From Wolbachia pipientis (GTDB lineage Bacteria > Pseudomonadota > Alphaproteobacteria > Rickettsiales > Anaplasmataceae): a DNA stretch of 9,075 nucleotides. Shown piece by piece: positions 1 to 5,105 of this stretch. Under the pieces are notes generated by a model that was given only the letters and a program-made list of their open reading frames with translations, did no database searches and was not told where the DNA came from. The stretch covers positions 1 to 9,075 of the forward strand of contig NZ_JAHDJT010000046.1 of assembly GCF_023661085.1 (NCBI RefSeq), written 5' to 3'. A program made the translations under genes and the position numbers. The stretch's first letter is position 1, and each line of letters begins with the position of its first letter.

Positions 1-286
1 TTGGGTTTTTACCCATACAAGCTGAAACGCGCTTATAAGTCGTTTAAGACATCACCCAACGCCGGATTTTAAAATAGAGAGTGGAATAACTAGCTACCTC
101 GGGGTTTTATTGTCTTTTTTTCCTGCATGGTAAATTTCTTAAATATTATAGCTTAGACTAGTTGCGCTTAAAAGCAGCTAAATTGCAGCGTTTAAGGCAT
201 AAAAACGCCAATACTAAAAATAAATGCTGACCAGGGCTTCTTTTGCTTTTTTTCTCACCTGATAAATTTCTTAGATTCCAGTGTCC
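1..286. repeat. Repeat-like AT-rich intergenic DNA, no gene
   Basis: I see no credible gene here. The stretch opens with a small hairpin (TGGGT 2-6, ACCCA 11-15, loop tttt). It continues with AT-rich sequence that I recall, without a search, as typical of dispersed intergenic repeats in Wolbachia, for example the block around 165-245 containing ttgcgcttaaaagcagc and ataaatgctgaccaggg. A minus-strand reading frame covers 158-391, but it runs through this repeat block and into the tandem array and has no recognisable protein features. The left boundary of the repeat lies outside the window. Confidence 0.5.
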
Positions 287-470
287 GCTACTTGAATGAC
301 AAAAGAGGAGGCACTGGAATGACAGGAGGGAAGCCACTTTTATGACACCGTTCTTTTTCCTAGATCCCAGTGTCAAGCACTGGGATGACAAGAAGAGAGC
401 TACTTGGATGACAAAAAAGGTTACTTGTATGACATCGTAGGGCTGCTTGGATAACAGAACTGGAATGACA
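287..470 (+). repeat. Degenerate tandem array, period about 22 bp, motif gctacttggatgaca
   Basis: Eight diverged copies of a 12-15 bp core ending in 'atgaca' or 'ataaca' start at 287, 311, 333, 377, 399, 420, 442 and about 457. Most starts are 21-24 bp apart, and the one gap is 44 bp, two periods, so the periodicity is real. Cores read, for example, gctacttgaatgaca (287-301), gcactggaatgaca (311-324), gctacttggatgaca (399-413) and gttacttgtatgaca (420-434). Spacers between cores are purine-rich. The last copy ends 10 bp before the terminase start codon and its trailing 'aggaga' is a Shine-Dalgarno-like sequence. The family resembles the dispersed palindromic elements of Wolbachia; this is recalled, not searched. 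Confidence 0.75.
364..386. repeat. Perfect hairpin: palindromic core of the repeat family
   Basis: ATCCCAGTG (364-372) and CACTGGGAT (378-386) form a perfect 9-bp stem with a 5-nt loop, tcaag. It occupies the double-length gap in the 22-bp array and its right arm is one of the array cores. This is the form in which the family is usually met in Wolbachia intergenic DNA. No T-run follows, so it is not a convincing intrinsic terminator. Confidence 0.7.
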
Positions 471-1185
471 GGAGACTAATATGGAAAACATAAACTTTCT
501 AAAATTCATTGAGTTATGCTTTAAAACAGTGATGCCGGGATGTGAGTATAATAATTATCGGTACATAAAAGTTATAGCAGATAGACTAGAAGCGGTAAGT
601 GCCAGTGAAGTGAGGCGCATAATATTCAATATGCCGCCGCGCTCGATGAAATCCATGTGTGTGAGCGTTGCATGGCCCGTGTGGATACTGGGCAATCAGC
701 CAGCTGCAAGGATAATAGTTGCAAGCTATTCTCAGCGGCTTAGCGAAAAGCACTCGCTCGACACAAGGCGTATAATGCAGTCTGGTTGGTATAGAGAGCT
801 ATTTCCGGAGGTAGAATTATCCCAAGAACAAAACACTAAATACAAATTCCAAACGGTGCAGAGAGGATATAGAATCGCAATATCTGTTGGAGGGACATTA
901 ACCGGCGAAGGTGGTGATTTCATTATCGTGGATGATCCACTAAGCTCTACTCAAGCTTTGAGTGAAGCGCTTAGAAAGCGTGCTATAAACTGGTTTGACC
1001 AGACTTTAGTAAGCAGGCTCAACAATAGAAAAAAAGGAGTAATTGTTCTTGTGATGCACAGACTCCACCTGGGAGATTTGACTGGGCACCTTCTTTCCAA
1101 ACCGAAAAACATATGGCACCATATTTGCTTACCGATGATTTCTGAAAATAAGGAGATTATCTATTCAATCAAAAAGCCAGCTCCT

Positions 1186-1278
1186 CTTTTTCCCGTTCCT
1201 GTCATCCAAGTAGCTCGGTCAACTACAAATGAGCGCATCGAGTGGCCGTATAATAAACCAGCATCACACGCTGCACCT
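1186..1278 (-). repeat. In-frame 93-bp palindromic-element-like insertion in terminase
   Basis: The terminase reading appears to jump from KKPAP (ending 1185) to VRILYSREEGQ (from 1279), with 31 extra residues between (LFPVPVIQVARS...ASHAAP). The junctions carry a short similar direct repeat, gctcct (1180-1185) and gcacct (1273-1278). Inside, 1200-1216 is an exact 17-bp inverse match to 397-413 of the upstream array (tgtcatccaagtagctc against gagctacttggatgaca). The insert length is a multiple of three and contains no stop in the host frame. This resembles the Rickettsia palindromic elements that insert in frame into protein genes. The shared 17-mer is seen directly; the exact borders are inferred from protein continuity. 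Confidence 0.65.
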
Positions 1279-1885
1279 GTAAGAATTTTATACTCAAGAG
1301 AAGAAGGTCAGTTACTATGTCACCTAGGTGGAGGAGAAGTTGAGATGATAAAGGATGAACTTGGAAGCTATGCTTTTGCTGTGCAATATCAGCAGAAACC
1401 CTCTGCCACTTTCAAGTGGTATAATCAAACAAGAGTGGTTGAAGTGCTATAGAAATTTTCCTGATGATCTCTCGCATGTAACCCAAAGCTGGAACACTGC
1501 GGTTTCAACGAGCAACGCTAGCAACTTCAGCGTCTGCACCACTTGGGCAAAAGTAGGCAATAAGTTTTATTTACTCGATGTATATCGTGCAAAACTTGAG
1601 TACCCAAAACTTAAAGAGCAAGTTCTGTCGCTAGCTGCAAGATGGACACCACACGCAATTTTGATCGAAGCCAAAACAAGTGGCCAGCAATTGGTGCAAG
1701 AGCTAAAAGCAAGCAGCGATTTGCCAATCATCGAAATAGTACCACATGATGATAAACCCGTTCGATTCCATCAGATTGTCCCGACTATAGAGTCTGGAAA
1801 AGTTTTTCTGCCGCACCAAGCAGTATGGCTCAATGACTTTGAATACGAGATTTTAATGTTTCCAGAAGCACATCACAACGACCAA

Positions 1886-1896
1886 GTCGACAGCAC
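1886..1896 (+). repeat. Left 11-bp target-site duplication
   Basis: gtcgacagcac here is repeated exactly at 2092-2102, directly outside both ends of the inverted-repeat element. It encodes the VDST stretch of the terminase in both places, so it is duplicated host sequence and not part of the element. Confidence 0.85.
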
Positions 1897-1918
1897 CATA
1901 CGCGTCAAGTTAAGGAAA
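1897..1918 (+). repeat. Left terminal inverted repeat
   Basis: 22 bp beginning catacgcgtcaagtt, the exact reverse complement of 2070-2091. It carries frame 2 of the broken terminase into a foreign 26-residue tail that ends at TAG 1970-1972. Confidence 0.85.
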
Positions 1919-2069
1919 AGTGACATAAGGAGGGAAGAAGATGATATAAAAAACTATTTAAATATTAAGTAGTTAAGTTAATAATTTATCTTATTTTAGG
2001 TAAGAATTTCCTAAAAAATAAATGAAACAAATAAGACATCCTCTTTAAATGTTGCTATATTTGGCAGCA

Positions 2070-2091
2070 TTTCCTTAACTTGACGCGTATG
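2070..2091 (-). repeat. Right terminal inverted repeat
   Basis: 22 bp ending acttgacgcgtatg, the perfect complement of 1897-1918. The absence of any mismatch between the two ends suggests a fairly recent insertion. Confidence 0.85.
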
Positions 2092-2102
2092 GTCGACAGC
2101 AC
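2092..2102 (+). repeat. Right 11-bp target-site duplication
   Basis: Exact second copy of gtcgacagcac (1886-1896). It begins the stranded terminase C-terminus. Confidence 0.85.
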
Positions 2103-2166
2103 CGTCCAATATCTGCAGTGGATAAGAGAAAGCACTGCTCGAGTCGCAGCTATACGCACATTGTAA
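2092..2166 (+). pseudogene. Stranded C-terminal end of the terminase
   Basis: Read from the right target duplication, this gives VDSTVQYLQWIRESTARVAAIRTL and then TAA (2164-2166). The first four residues repeat the end of frame 2 before the element, and the rest is the natural helical tail expected after the HNDQVDST nuclease motif. It has no start codon or ribosome-binding site of its own and cannot be expressed as a separate protein. It proves that the element landed inside the gene and not behind it. Confidence 0.8.
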
Positions 2167-2385
2167 TTTGAGCCTACCAGAAAACACCGTCATCCCGCAG
2201 CGACCCCGGGTATTTTGCTATGCTCATCTGCATTTCTCCTAAAACCATCATGCAAGAGGTCTTTTGACTGAGATACCCAGTTTAAAGCTTAGGGGCATAG
2301 ATAAACCTTACTTATTTTACTATCACTGTTTACTTCTTGTAAAAAACATGTTACTAGTAAGTTGGTAGAATTTTTGGTAGATAAC
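2167..2385. other. Gap between terminase remnant and rpmF
   Basis: There is no gene. The left part holds a fragment, ccgtcatcccgcagcgac (2188-2205), resembling another dispersed Wolbachia repeat. The right part is the AT-rich leader of rpmF. It contains a perfect palindrome TTACTAGTAA (2351-2360), and the octamer TTGGTAGA occurs twice, at 2362-2369 and 2374-2381, 12 bp apart. The first copy overlaps a possible extended -10. Confidence 0.5.
2363..2371 (+). promoter_or_regulatory. Candidate extended -10 promoter of rpmF-plsX-fabH
   Basis: TGgTAGAAT matches an extended -10 (TGnTATAAT, hexamer five of six). No good -35 lies 17 bp upstream. It would start transcription near 2378, giving a leader of about 18 nt that includes the ggagg ribosome-binding site (2386-2390). 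Moderate to weak evidence. Confidence 0.35.
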
Positions 2386-2395
2386 GGAGGAAGTT

Positions 2396-2578
2396 TTGGC
2401 AGTTCCAAAAAGAAAAAAGTCAAAGTCAAGGCGTGATATGCATCGTGCTCATCATGCTGTTCAGCCTAAGAACATTGTGGTATGCACAACAACTGGAGAG
2501 TTTATGTTACCTCACAATATAGCAGTTGATGGCAGTTACAAAGGAAAACGGGTTTTCGTCAAACAACAGGCAGAATAA
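2396..2578 (+). CDS. rpmF: 50S ribosomal protein L32
   Basis: L32 is a small basic protein of the large ribosomal subunit. The 60 residues begin MAVPKRKKSKSRRDMHRAHH, the diagnostic N-terminus of the family, followed by the short beta segment NIVVCTTTGEFMLPH and the C-terminal GSYKGKRVFVK. Only one cysteine is present, so the zinc-binding CxxC pairs found in some L32 proteins are absent, as is usual in alphaproteobacteria. The start is TTG at 2396, set by ggagg at 2386-2390 with 5-nt spacing; the ATG codons further in would remove the conserved MAVPKRK start. It heads the cluster rpmF-plsX-fabH, an arrangement conserved widely in bacteria, and plsX follows within about 10 bp. The gene looks intact. 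Confidence 0.95.
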   Translation: MAVPKRKKSKSRRDMHRAHHAVQPKNIVVCTTTGEFMLPHNIAVDGSYKGKRVFVKQQAE

Positions 2579-2588
2579 CTATCATGAT

Positions 2589-3626
2589 ATGTTACCCACA
2601 GTCAACAATAACATAGTCATTGCACTTGACGCTATGGGAGGTGATTTTGCACCTCTCTCAGTGATTCAAGGTGCTAGTTTTTTTTTAGATAACCTTATCG
2701 ACCCAGGTATTAAAGTTTTTTTTCACATTTATGGGGATCAAAAAGAAGTATCTCCTTTGCTTTTGAAATATAAGAAGGTAAGTAACGATTCTGAGTTTAC
2801 TCACTGCTCTGATAATGTTCTTGCAAATGATAAGCCATCTTTTGCGCTGAGACATCGTAAAGACTCAAGTATGAAAGCGGCTATTGAGGCAGTGAGGGAA
2901 GGCAAAGCTTCTGGGATAGTATCCTCAGGCAATACCGGAGCGTTAATGGCAATTTCCAGGTTTGTTTTGGGAACATTGCCAAACATTTATCGTCCCGCTA
3001 TCGTATCTGTTTGTCCAACTAAGACAAAAAGCTTTGCACTGCTTGACCTTGGTGCAAATGTTGATTGTAATGCTGACTCATTATTTCAATTTGCATTAAT
3101 GGGGAGTATATTTGCAAAAATAGCATTAAAAGTTGACAACCCTGAGGTCGCTTTGCTAAATATTGGTACGGAAGAAGTTAAGGGCAATGACTCAGTACGA
3201 GGAGCCTTTGAGTTACTCAAGAATGCCTCAAGTATTAACTTCAAAGGATATATAGAGGCAAGTGAATTTTTAGAGGGTAATGTAGATGTGATTGTTGCTG
3301 ATGGTTTTGTTGGCAATGTAATGCTTAAAACGGCTGAGGCAACCGCTAGTACTCTCATTAATCTAATAAAACAGGGGGTATTCAACTCATGGGCAGCAAA
3401 AATGCTTGTTGGCATATTGTTGAAACCCAAGCTAAATAAAGCATTAATGCGTTTTAATCCTAAAATTAGAAGTGGCGCTATGTTTTTAGGGCTAAATGGT
3501 ATCGTCATTAAAAGTCATGGAAATTCTGATGCTATTTCTTTTGCTCATGCTATAAAATTTGCAGTAAATGCCATTAGTGAAAATTTAAACCAGAAGATAA
3601 TTAGTGAGGTAAGTCACGTTGAATAA
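2589..3626 (+). CDS. plsX: Phosphate acyltransferase PlsX
   Basis: PlsX converts acyl-ACP and phosphate to acyl-phosphate and ACP, the donor used by the membrane enzyme PlsY to acylate glycerol-3-phosphate in phospholipid synthesis. It is a peripheral cytoplasmic protein. With the start at 2589 it has 345 residues, close to the usual 330-360. Family motifs seen in order are IALDAMGGDFAP (11-22), SGNTGALMA, NIYRPAIVSV, LLDLGANVDC, LLNIGTEEVKGND, a central block with VADGFVGNVMLKTAEA, and NGIVIKSHGNSD near the end. An in-frame ATG at 2526 would add 21 residues, but these lie inside rpmF and do not resemble the family. The ATG at 2589 falls 10 bp after the rpmF stop, though no strong ribosome-binding site precedes it, so coupling to rpmF is likely. 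The 3' end overlaps fabH by 8 bp. Confidence 0.93.
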   Translation: MLPTVNNNIVIALDAMGGDFAPLSVIQGASFFLDNLIDPGIKVFFHIYGDQKEVSPLLLKYKKVSNDSEFTHCSDNVLANDKPSFALRHRKDSSMKAAIEAVREGKASGIVSSGNTGALMAISRFVLGTLPNIYRPAIVSVCPTKTKSFALLDLGANVDCNADSLFQFALMGSIFAKIALKVDNPEVALLNIGTEEVKGNDSVRGAFELLKNASSINFKGYIEASEFLEGNVDVIVADGFVGNVMLKTAEATASTLINLIKQGVFNSWAAKMLVGILLKPKLNKALMRFNPKIRSGAMFLGLNGIVIKSHGNSDAISFAHAIKFAVNAISENLNQKIISEVSHVE

Positions 3627-4599
3627 AAGTTTTATATTAAGCACTGGATCTTGCCTGCCAAAAAAAACATTGAGTAATGACGAAATTGCACTAATGGTTG
3701 AGACAAGTGATGAATGGATTAGACAGAGAACAGGAATAATTCAAAGGCATATAGCAGACGAAGGAGAATTAACATCAGATCTAGCTGTCAGTGCAGCAAA
3801 AAATGCTATAGAAAAAGCTCAAATTTCAGTGGATGAAATTGGTTTAATCATAGTAGCAACAACAACACCTGATAAAACTTTTCCTAGTTGTGCAACTATT
3901 GTACAAAGTAAGCTAAAATGCAAAAACGCATTTGCCTTTGATGTGCAAGCAGCATGCTCTGGTTTTATATATGCAGTTACAATTGCTGATTCGCTTATAA
4001 AAGCTAACAATAGAATTAAATATGCACTGGTTATAGGTGCTGAAATAATGTCTAGAATTGTTGATTGGAAAGACAGGTCAACTTGTGTACTCTTTGGTGA
4101 TGGTGCCGGTGCGGTGGTAATAAAATCTGTGGCACATTGTAATGAAACAGCAGAGCACTACACAAGGGGTATAATATCAGCTAACCTATATTCTGATGGC
4201 AATGTAGATGTATTGTGTACAAATGGAGGAATATCTTCAACTGGCGATTCTGGAAAAATATGCATGAATGGCAGAGAAGTTTTTAAATGTGCAGCGGATA
4301 AGTTAACAGCCTCAATAGAAGAAACACTAAGATGCAATAATTTGAAAATTGCTAATATTGATTGGCTGATCCCCCATCAAGCAAACATCCGTATCATTGA
4401 AGCTGTAGTAAAGAAATTAGATTTCCCTATAGAAAAAGTAGCTAATACAGTTGATCAACACGCAAATACTTCAGCAGCATCGATCCCGCTAGCACTTGAT
4501 TATGCAATACAAGAATCAAAAATAAAACCAGGAAGTCTGGGATTACTGACTGCAATAGGTGCAGGTTTAACCTGGGGTTCCGTGTTGCTGCGCTACTGA
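3619..4599 (+). CDS. fabH: 3-oxoacyl-ACP synthase III (KAS III, FabH)
   Basis: FabH starts type II fatty acid synthesis by condensing acetyl-CoA with malonyl-ACP to acetoacetyl-ACP in the cytoplasm. The 326 residues match the normal length of about 320-330. The Cys-His-Asn active site is complete: Cys113 in AACSGFIYA, His253 in WLIPHQAN and Asn283 in HANTSAASIP. Other family marks are SDEWIRQRTGI (30-40), FGDGAGAVV (159-167) and the C-terminal GAGLTWGSVLLRY. The motif usually read GNTSAASIP has Ala in place of the first Gly, a mild variant. The start is TTG at 3619, with gaggtaag upstream (3605-3612), overlapping the plsX stop by 8 bp, so translation is probably coupled. PlsX and FabH both draw on the acyl-ACP pool, which explains the pairing. 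It converges with the minus-strand gene ending at 4615, 15 bp away, with no clear terminator between. Confidence 0.95.
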   Translation: MNKSFILSTGSCLPKKTLSNDEIALMVETSDEWIRQRTGIIQRHIADEGELTSDLAVSAAKNAIEKAQISVDEIGLIIVATTTPDKTFPSCATIVQSKLKCKNAFAFDVQAACSGFIYAVTIADSLIKANNRIKYALVIGAEIMSRIVDWKDRSTCVLFGDGAGAVVIKSVAHCNETAEHYTRGIISANLYSDGNVDVLCTNGGISSTGDSGKICMNGREVFKCAADKLTASIEETLRCNNLKIANIDWLIPHQANIRIIEAVVKKLDFPIEKVANTVDQHANTSAASIPLALDYAIQESKIKPGSLGLLTAIGAGLTWGSVLLRY

Positions 4600-4614
4600 C
4601 AACTTCAGCTATTG

Positions 4615-4983
4615 CTACTTGTTACTTTCAATTTTCTCTATCAATTTCTTGACCAAACCTCTCAGTTTTCTACTGGATTCATCAAGCTCTTGAATCTGCG
4701 AGTTATCCTTTTTCATGAGCTCCCTATAATTACCCTTTATGTAGTCAATCATCTCCTTCATCTGAGCAATCATCTTGTCAATATCCATACTGCCTAAACT
4801 AGGTATCATGTCAGGCATAGCTCCGTCTAACATACCACCAGCCATAAGCTGCTGAGACATTTGCATGAATGGCTTTAAGGTCTGATTAAGCAATTCAGGA
4901 TCCTTAGCTAATTTTTCTATTTGCTCTTTGCAAGTATCCATATACTGCTTCATAAATTCATCGCCTTGCGCTTTATCTGTCAT
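4615..4983 (-). CDS. Uncharacterised small methionine-rich helical protein
   Basis: I do not recognise this 122-residue protein. It is soluble in appearance, with no signal peptide or membrane segment. Residues 1-45 are predicted helical and charged (MTDKAQGDEFMKQYMDTCKE). A middle part, about 40-80, is unusually rich in methionine with Gly and Pro breaks (MSQQLMAGGMLDGAMPDMIP). The C-terminal third, about 85-120, is lysine- and glutamate-rich with heptad-like spacing and may form a coiled coil. Fourteen of 122 residues are methionine, and there is one cysteine. It has a plausible ribosome-binding site (aggtg, about 6 nt before the ATG), its own promoter and no same-strand partner close by, so it is probably transcribed alone. 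Length and composition recall phasin-like or secretion-chaperone-like proteins, but no motif supports either. The gene call is good; the function is unknown. Confidence 0.75.
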   Translation of the reverse strand: MTDKAQGDEFMKQYMDTCKEQIEKLAKDPELLNQTLKPFMQMSQQLMAGGMLDGAMPDMIPSLGSMDIDKMIAQMKEMIDYIKGNYRELMKKDNSQIQELDESSRKLRGLVKKLIEKIESNK

Positions 4984-4997
4984 AATTACACCTACTT

Positions 4998-5011
4998 AAA
5001 ATACGTATTTT
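4998..5011. promoter_or_regulatory. 14-bp perfect palindrome at the predicted transcription start
   Basis: AAAATACGTATTTT is perfectly self-complementary. It lies between the -10 box (5014-5019) and the start codon (4983) of the small minus-strand gene, overlapping the predicted start near 5007. The position suits a repressor operator; this is inference, since AT-rich DNA produces palindromes by chance. Confidence 0.35.
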
Positions 5012-5013
5012 CT

Positions 5014-5042
5014 ATTATACATCGTTCTCAAATTAAAAACAA
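5014..5042 (-). promoter_or_regulatory. Sigma70-type promoter of the small minus-strand gene
   Basis: On the minus strand TTGTTT (5042-5037) and a perfect TATAAT (5019-5014) are separated by 17 bp. The -10 is consensus; the -35 matches three of six. The resulting leader is about 24 nt and reaches the ATG at 4983. Confidence 0.55.
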
Positions 5043-5105
5043 TACAAAATGCCCATTGCAGCTACATTAATACTTTGTTAAACAATGAAAAGGCTGCTCT
5101 TTCGC

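Larger units (their letters stand above)
1897..2091. mobile_element. 195-bp MITE-like element, IS4/IS231-like ends
   Basis: The left end, catacgcgtcaagttaagg..., runs as a perfect 22-bp inverted repeat (1897-1918 with 2070-2091). Two further base pairs outside (1895-1896 with 2092-2093) also happen to match. An 11-bp direct duplication flanks the element, and the terminase frame resumes cleanly after the right copy (VDST then VQYLQW). These are the hallmarks of a transposition event. The interior is AT-rich and has no transposase. A strong ribosome-binding-like site aaggaggg (1927-1934) precedes an ATG (1941) that stops after two codons, possibly a remnant of a deleted transposase start. A central hairpin pairs TTTTAGG (1994-2000) with CCTAAAA (2010-2016). 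From memory, IS231-type members of the IS4 family have ends like CATGCCCATCAACTTAAG and 10-12 bp duplications, which fits; that assignment is inference. The element would depend on a transposase supplied elsewhere. Confidence 0.85.
481..2166 (+). pseudogene. Phage WO-type terminase large subunit, disrupted
   Basis: The large terminase subunit is the ATPase and nuclease that cuts and packages phage DNA into proheads. The ATG at 481 follows aggaga with 5-nt spacing. Frame 1 (481-1452) holds the ATPase domain: Walker A-like MPPRSMKS (residues 51-58), Walker B FIIVDDP (147-153) and the motif VMHRLHLGDLTG (191-202). Frame 2 continues from about 1397 to 1889 with the RNase H-like nuclease: SWNTA, LIEAKTSG and HHNDQVDST. 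Joining the frames near 'cagaaaccc' (1393-1401) restores YQQNPLPLSSGIIKQEW, so one extra A at 1396-1398 explains the break. The expected SWDTA motif reads SWNTA (codon 1493-1495), losing a likely metal-binding Asp. A 93-bp in-frame insertion (1186-1278) and a 195-bp element (1897-2091) also interrupt it. Removing the extra A and the 206-bp duplication leaves 492 codons, or 461 without the 93 bp. No portal, head or tail gene is nearby, so this is an orphan prophage remnant. The family is clear; expression of either fragment is doubtful. Confidence 0.9.

Noticed and set aside
158..391. 77-residue minus-strand reading frame
   Set aside because: It runs through repeat DNA and the tandem array, has no ribosome-binding site or recognisable protein features, and the repeats explain its openness.
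287..470. CRISPR array
   Set aside because: Cores are short and diverged and spacers are only about 6-10 bp of similar purine-rich sequence. No cas gene is present.
1390..1402. Programmed +1 frameshift joining the two terminase frames
   Set aside because: Known programmed shifts in phages are typically in tail assembly genes, no stop codon or stimulatory structure sits at the site, and the gene carries other inactivating changes. A mutation or sequencing error is simpler.
1994..2016. Intrinsic terminator inside the MITE
   Set aside because: TTTTAGG/CCTAAAA is an AT-rich hairpin followed by A residues on the + strand, not a GC stem with a T-run.
2011..2193. 60-residue minus-strand frame across the MITE end
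   Set aside because: It spans the inverted repeat, the target duplication and antisense terminase sequence, so it cannot be an evolved gene.
2526..2588. Upstream start for plsX at 2526
   Set aside because: The extra 21 residues overlap rpmF, lack a ribosome-binding site and do not resemble the PlsX N-terminus, which begins just before IALDAMGGD.
3086..3508. 140-residue minus-strand frame inside plsX
   Set aside because: Antisense shadow of a clear PlsX with full family motifs; no independent signal.
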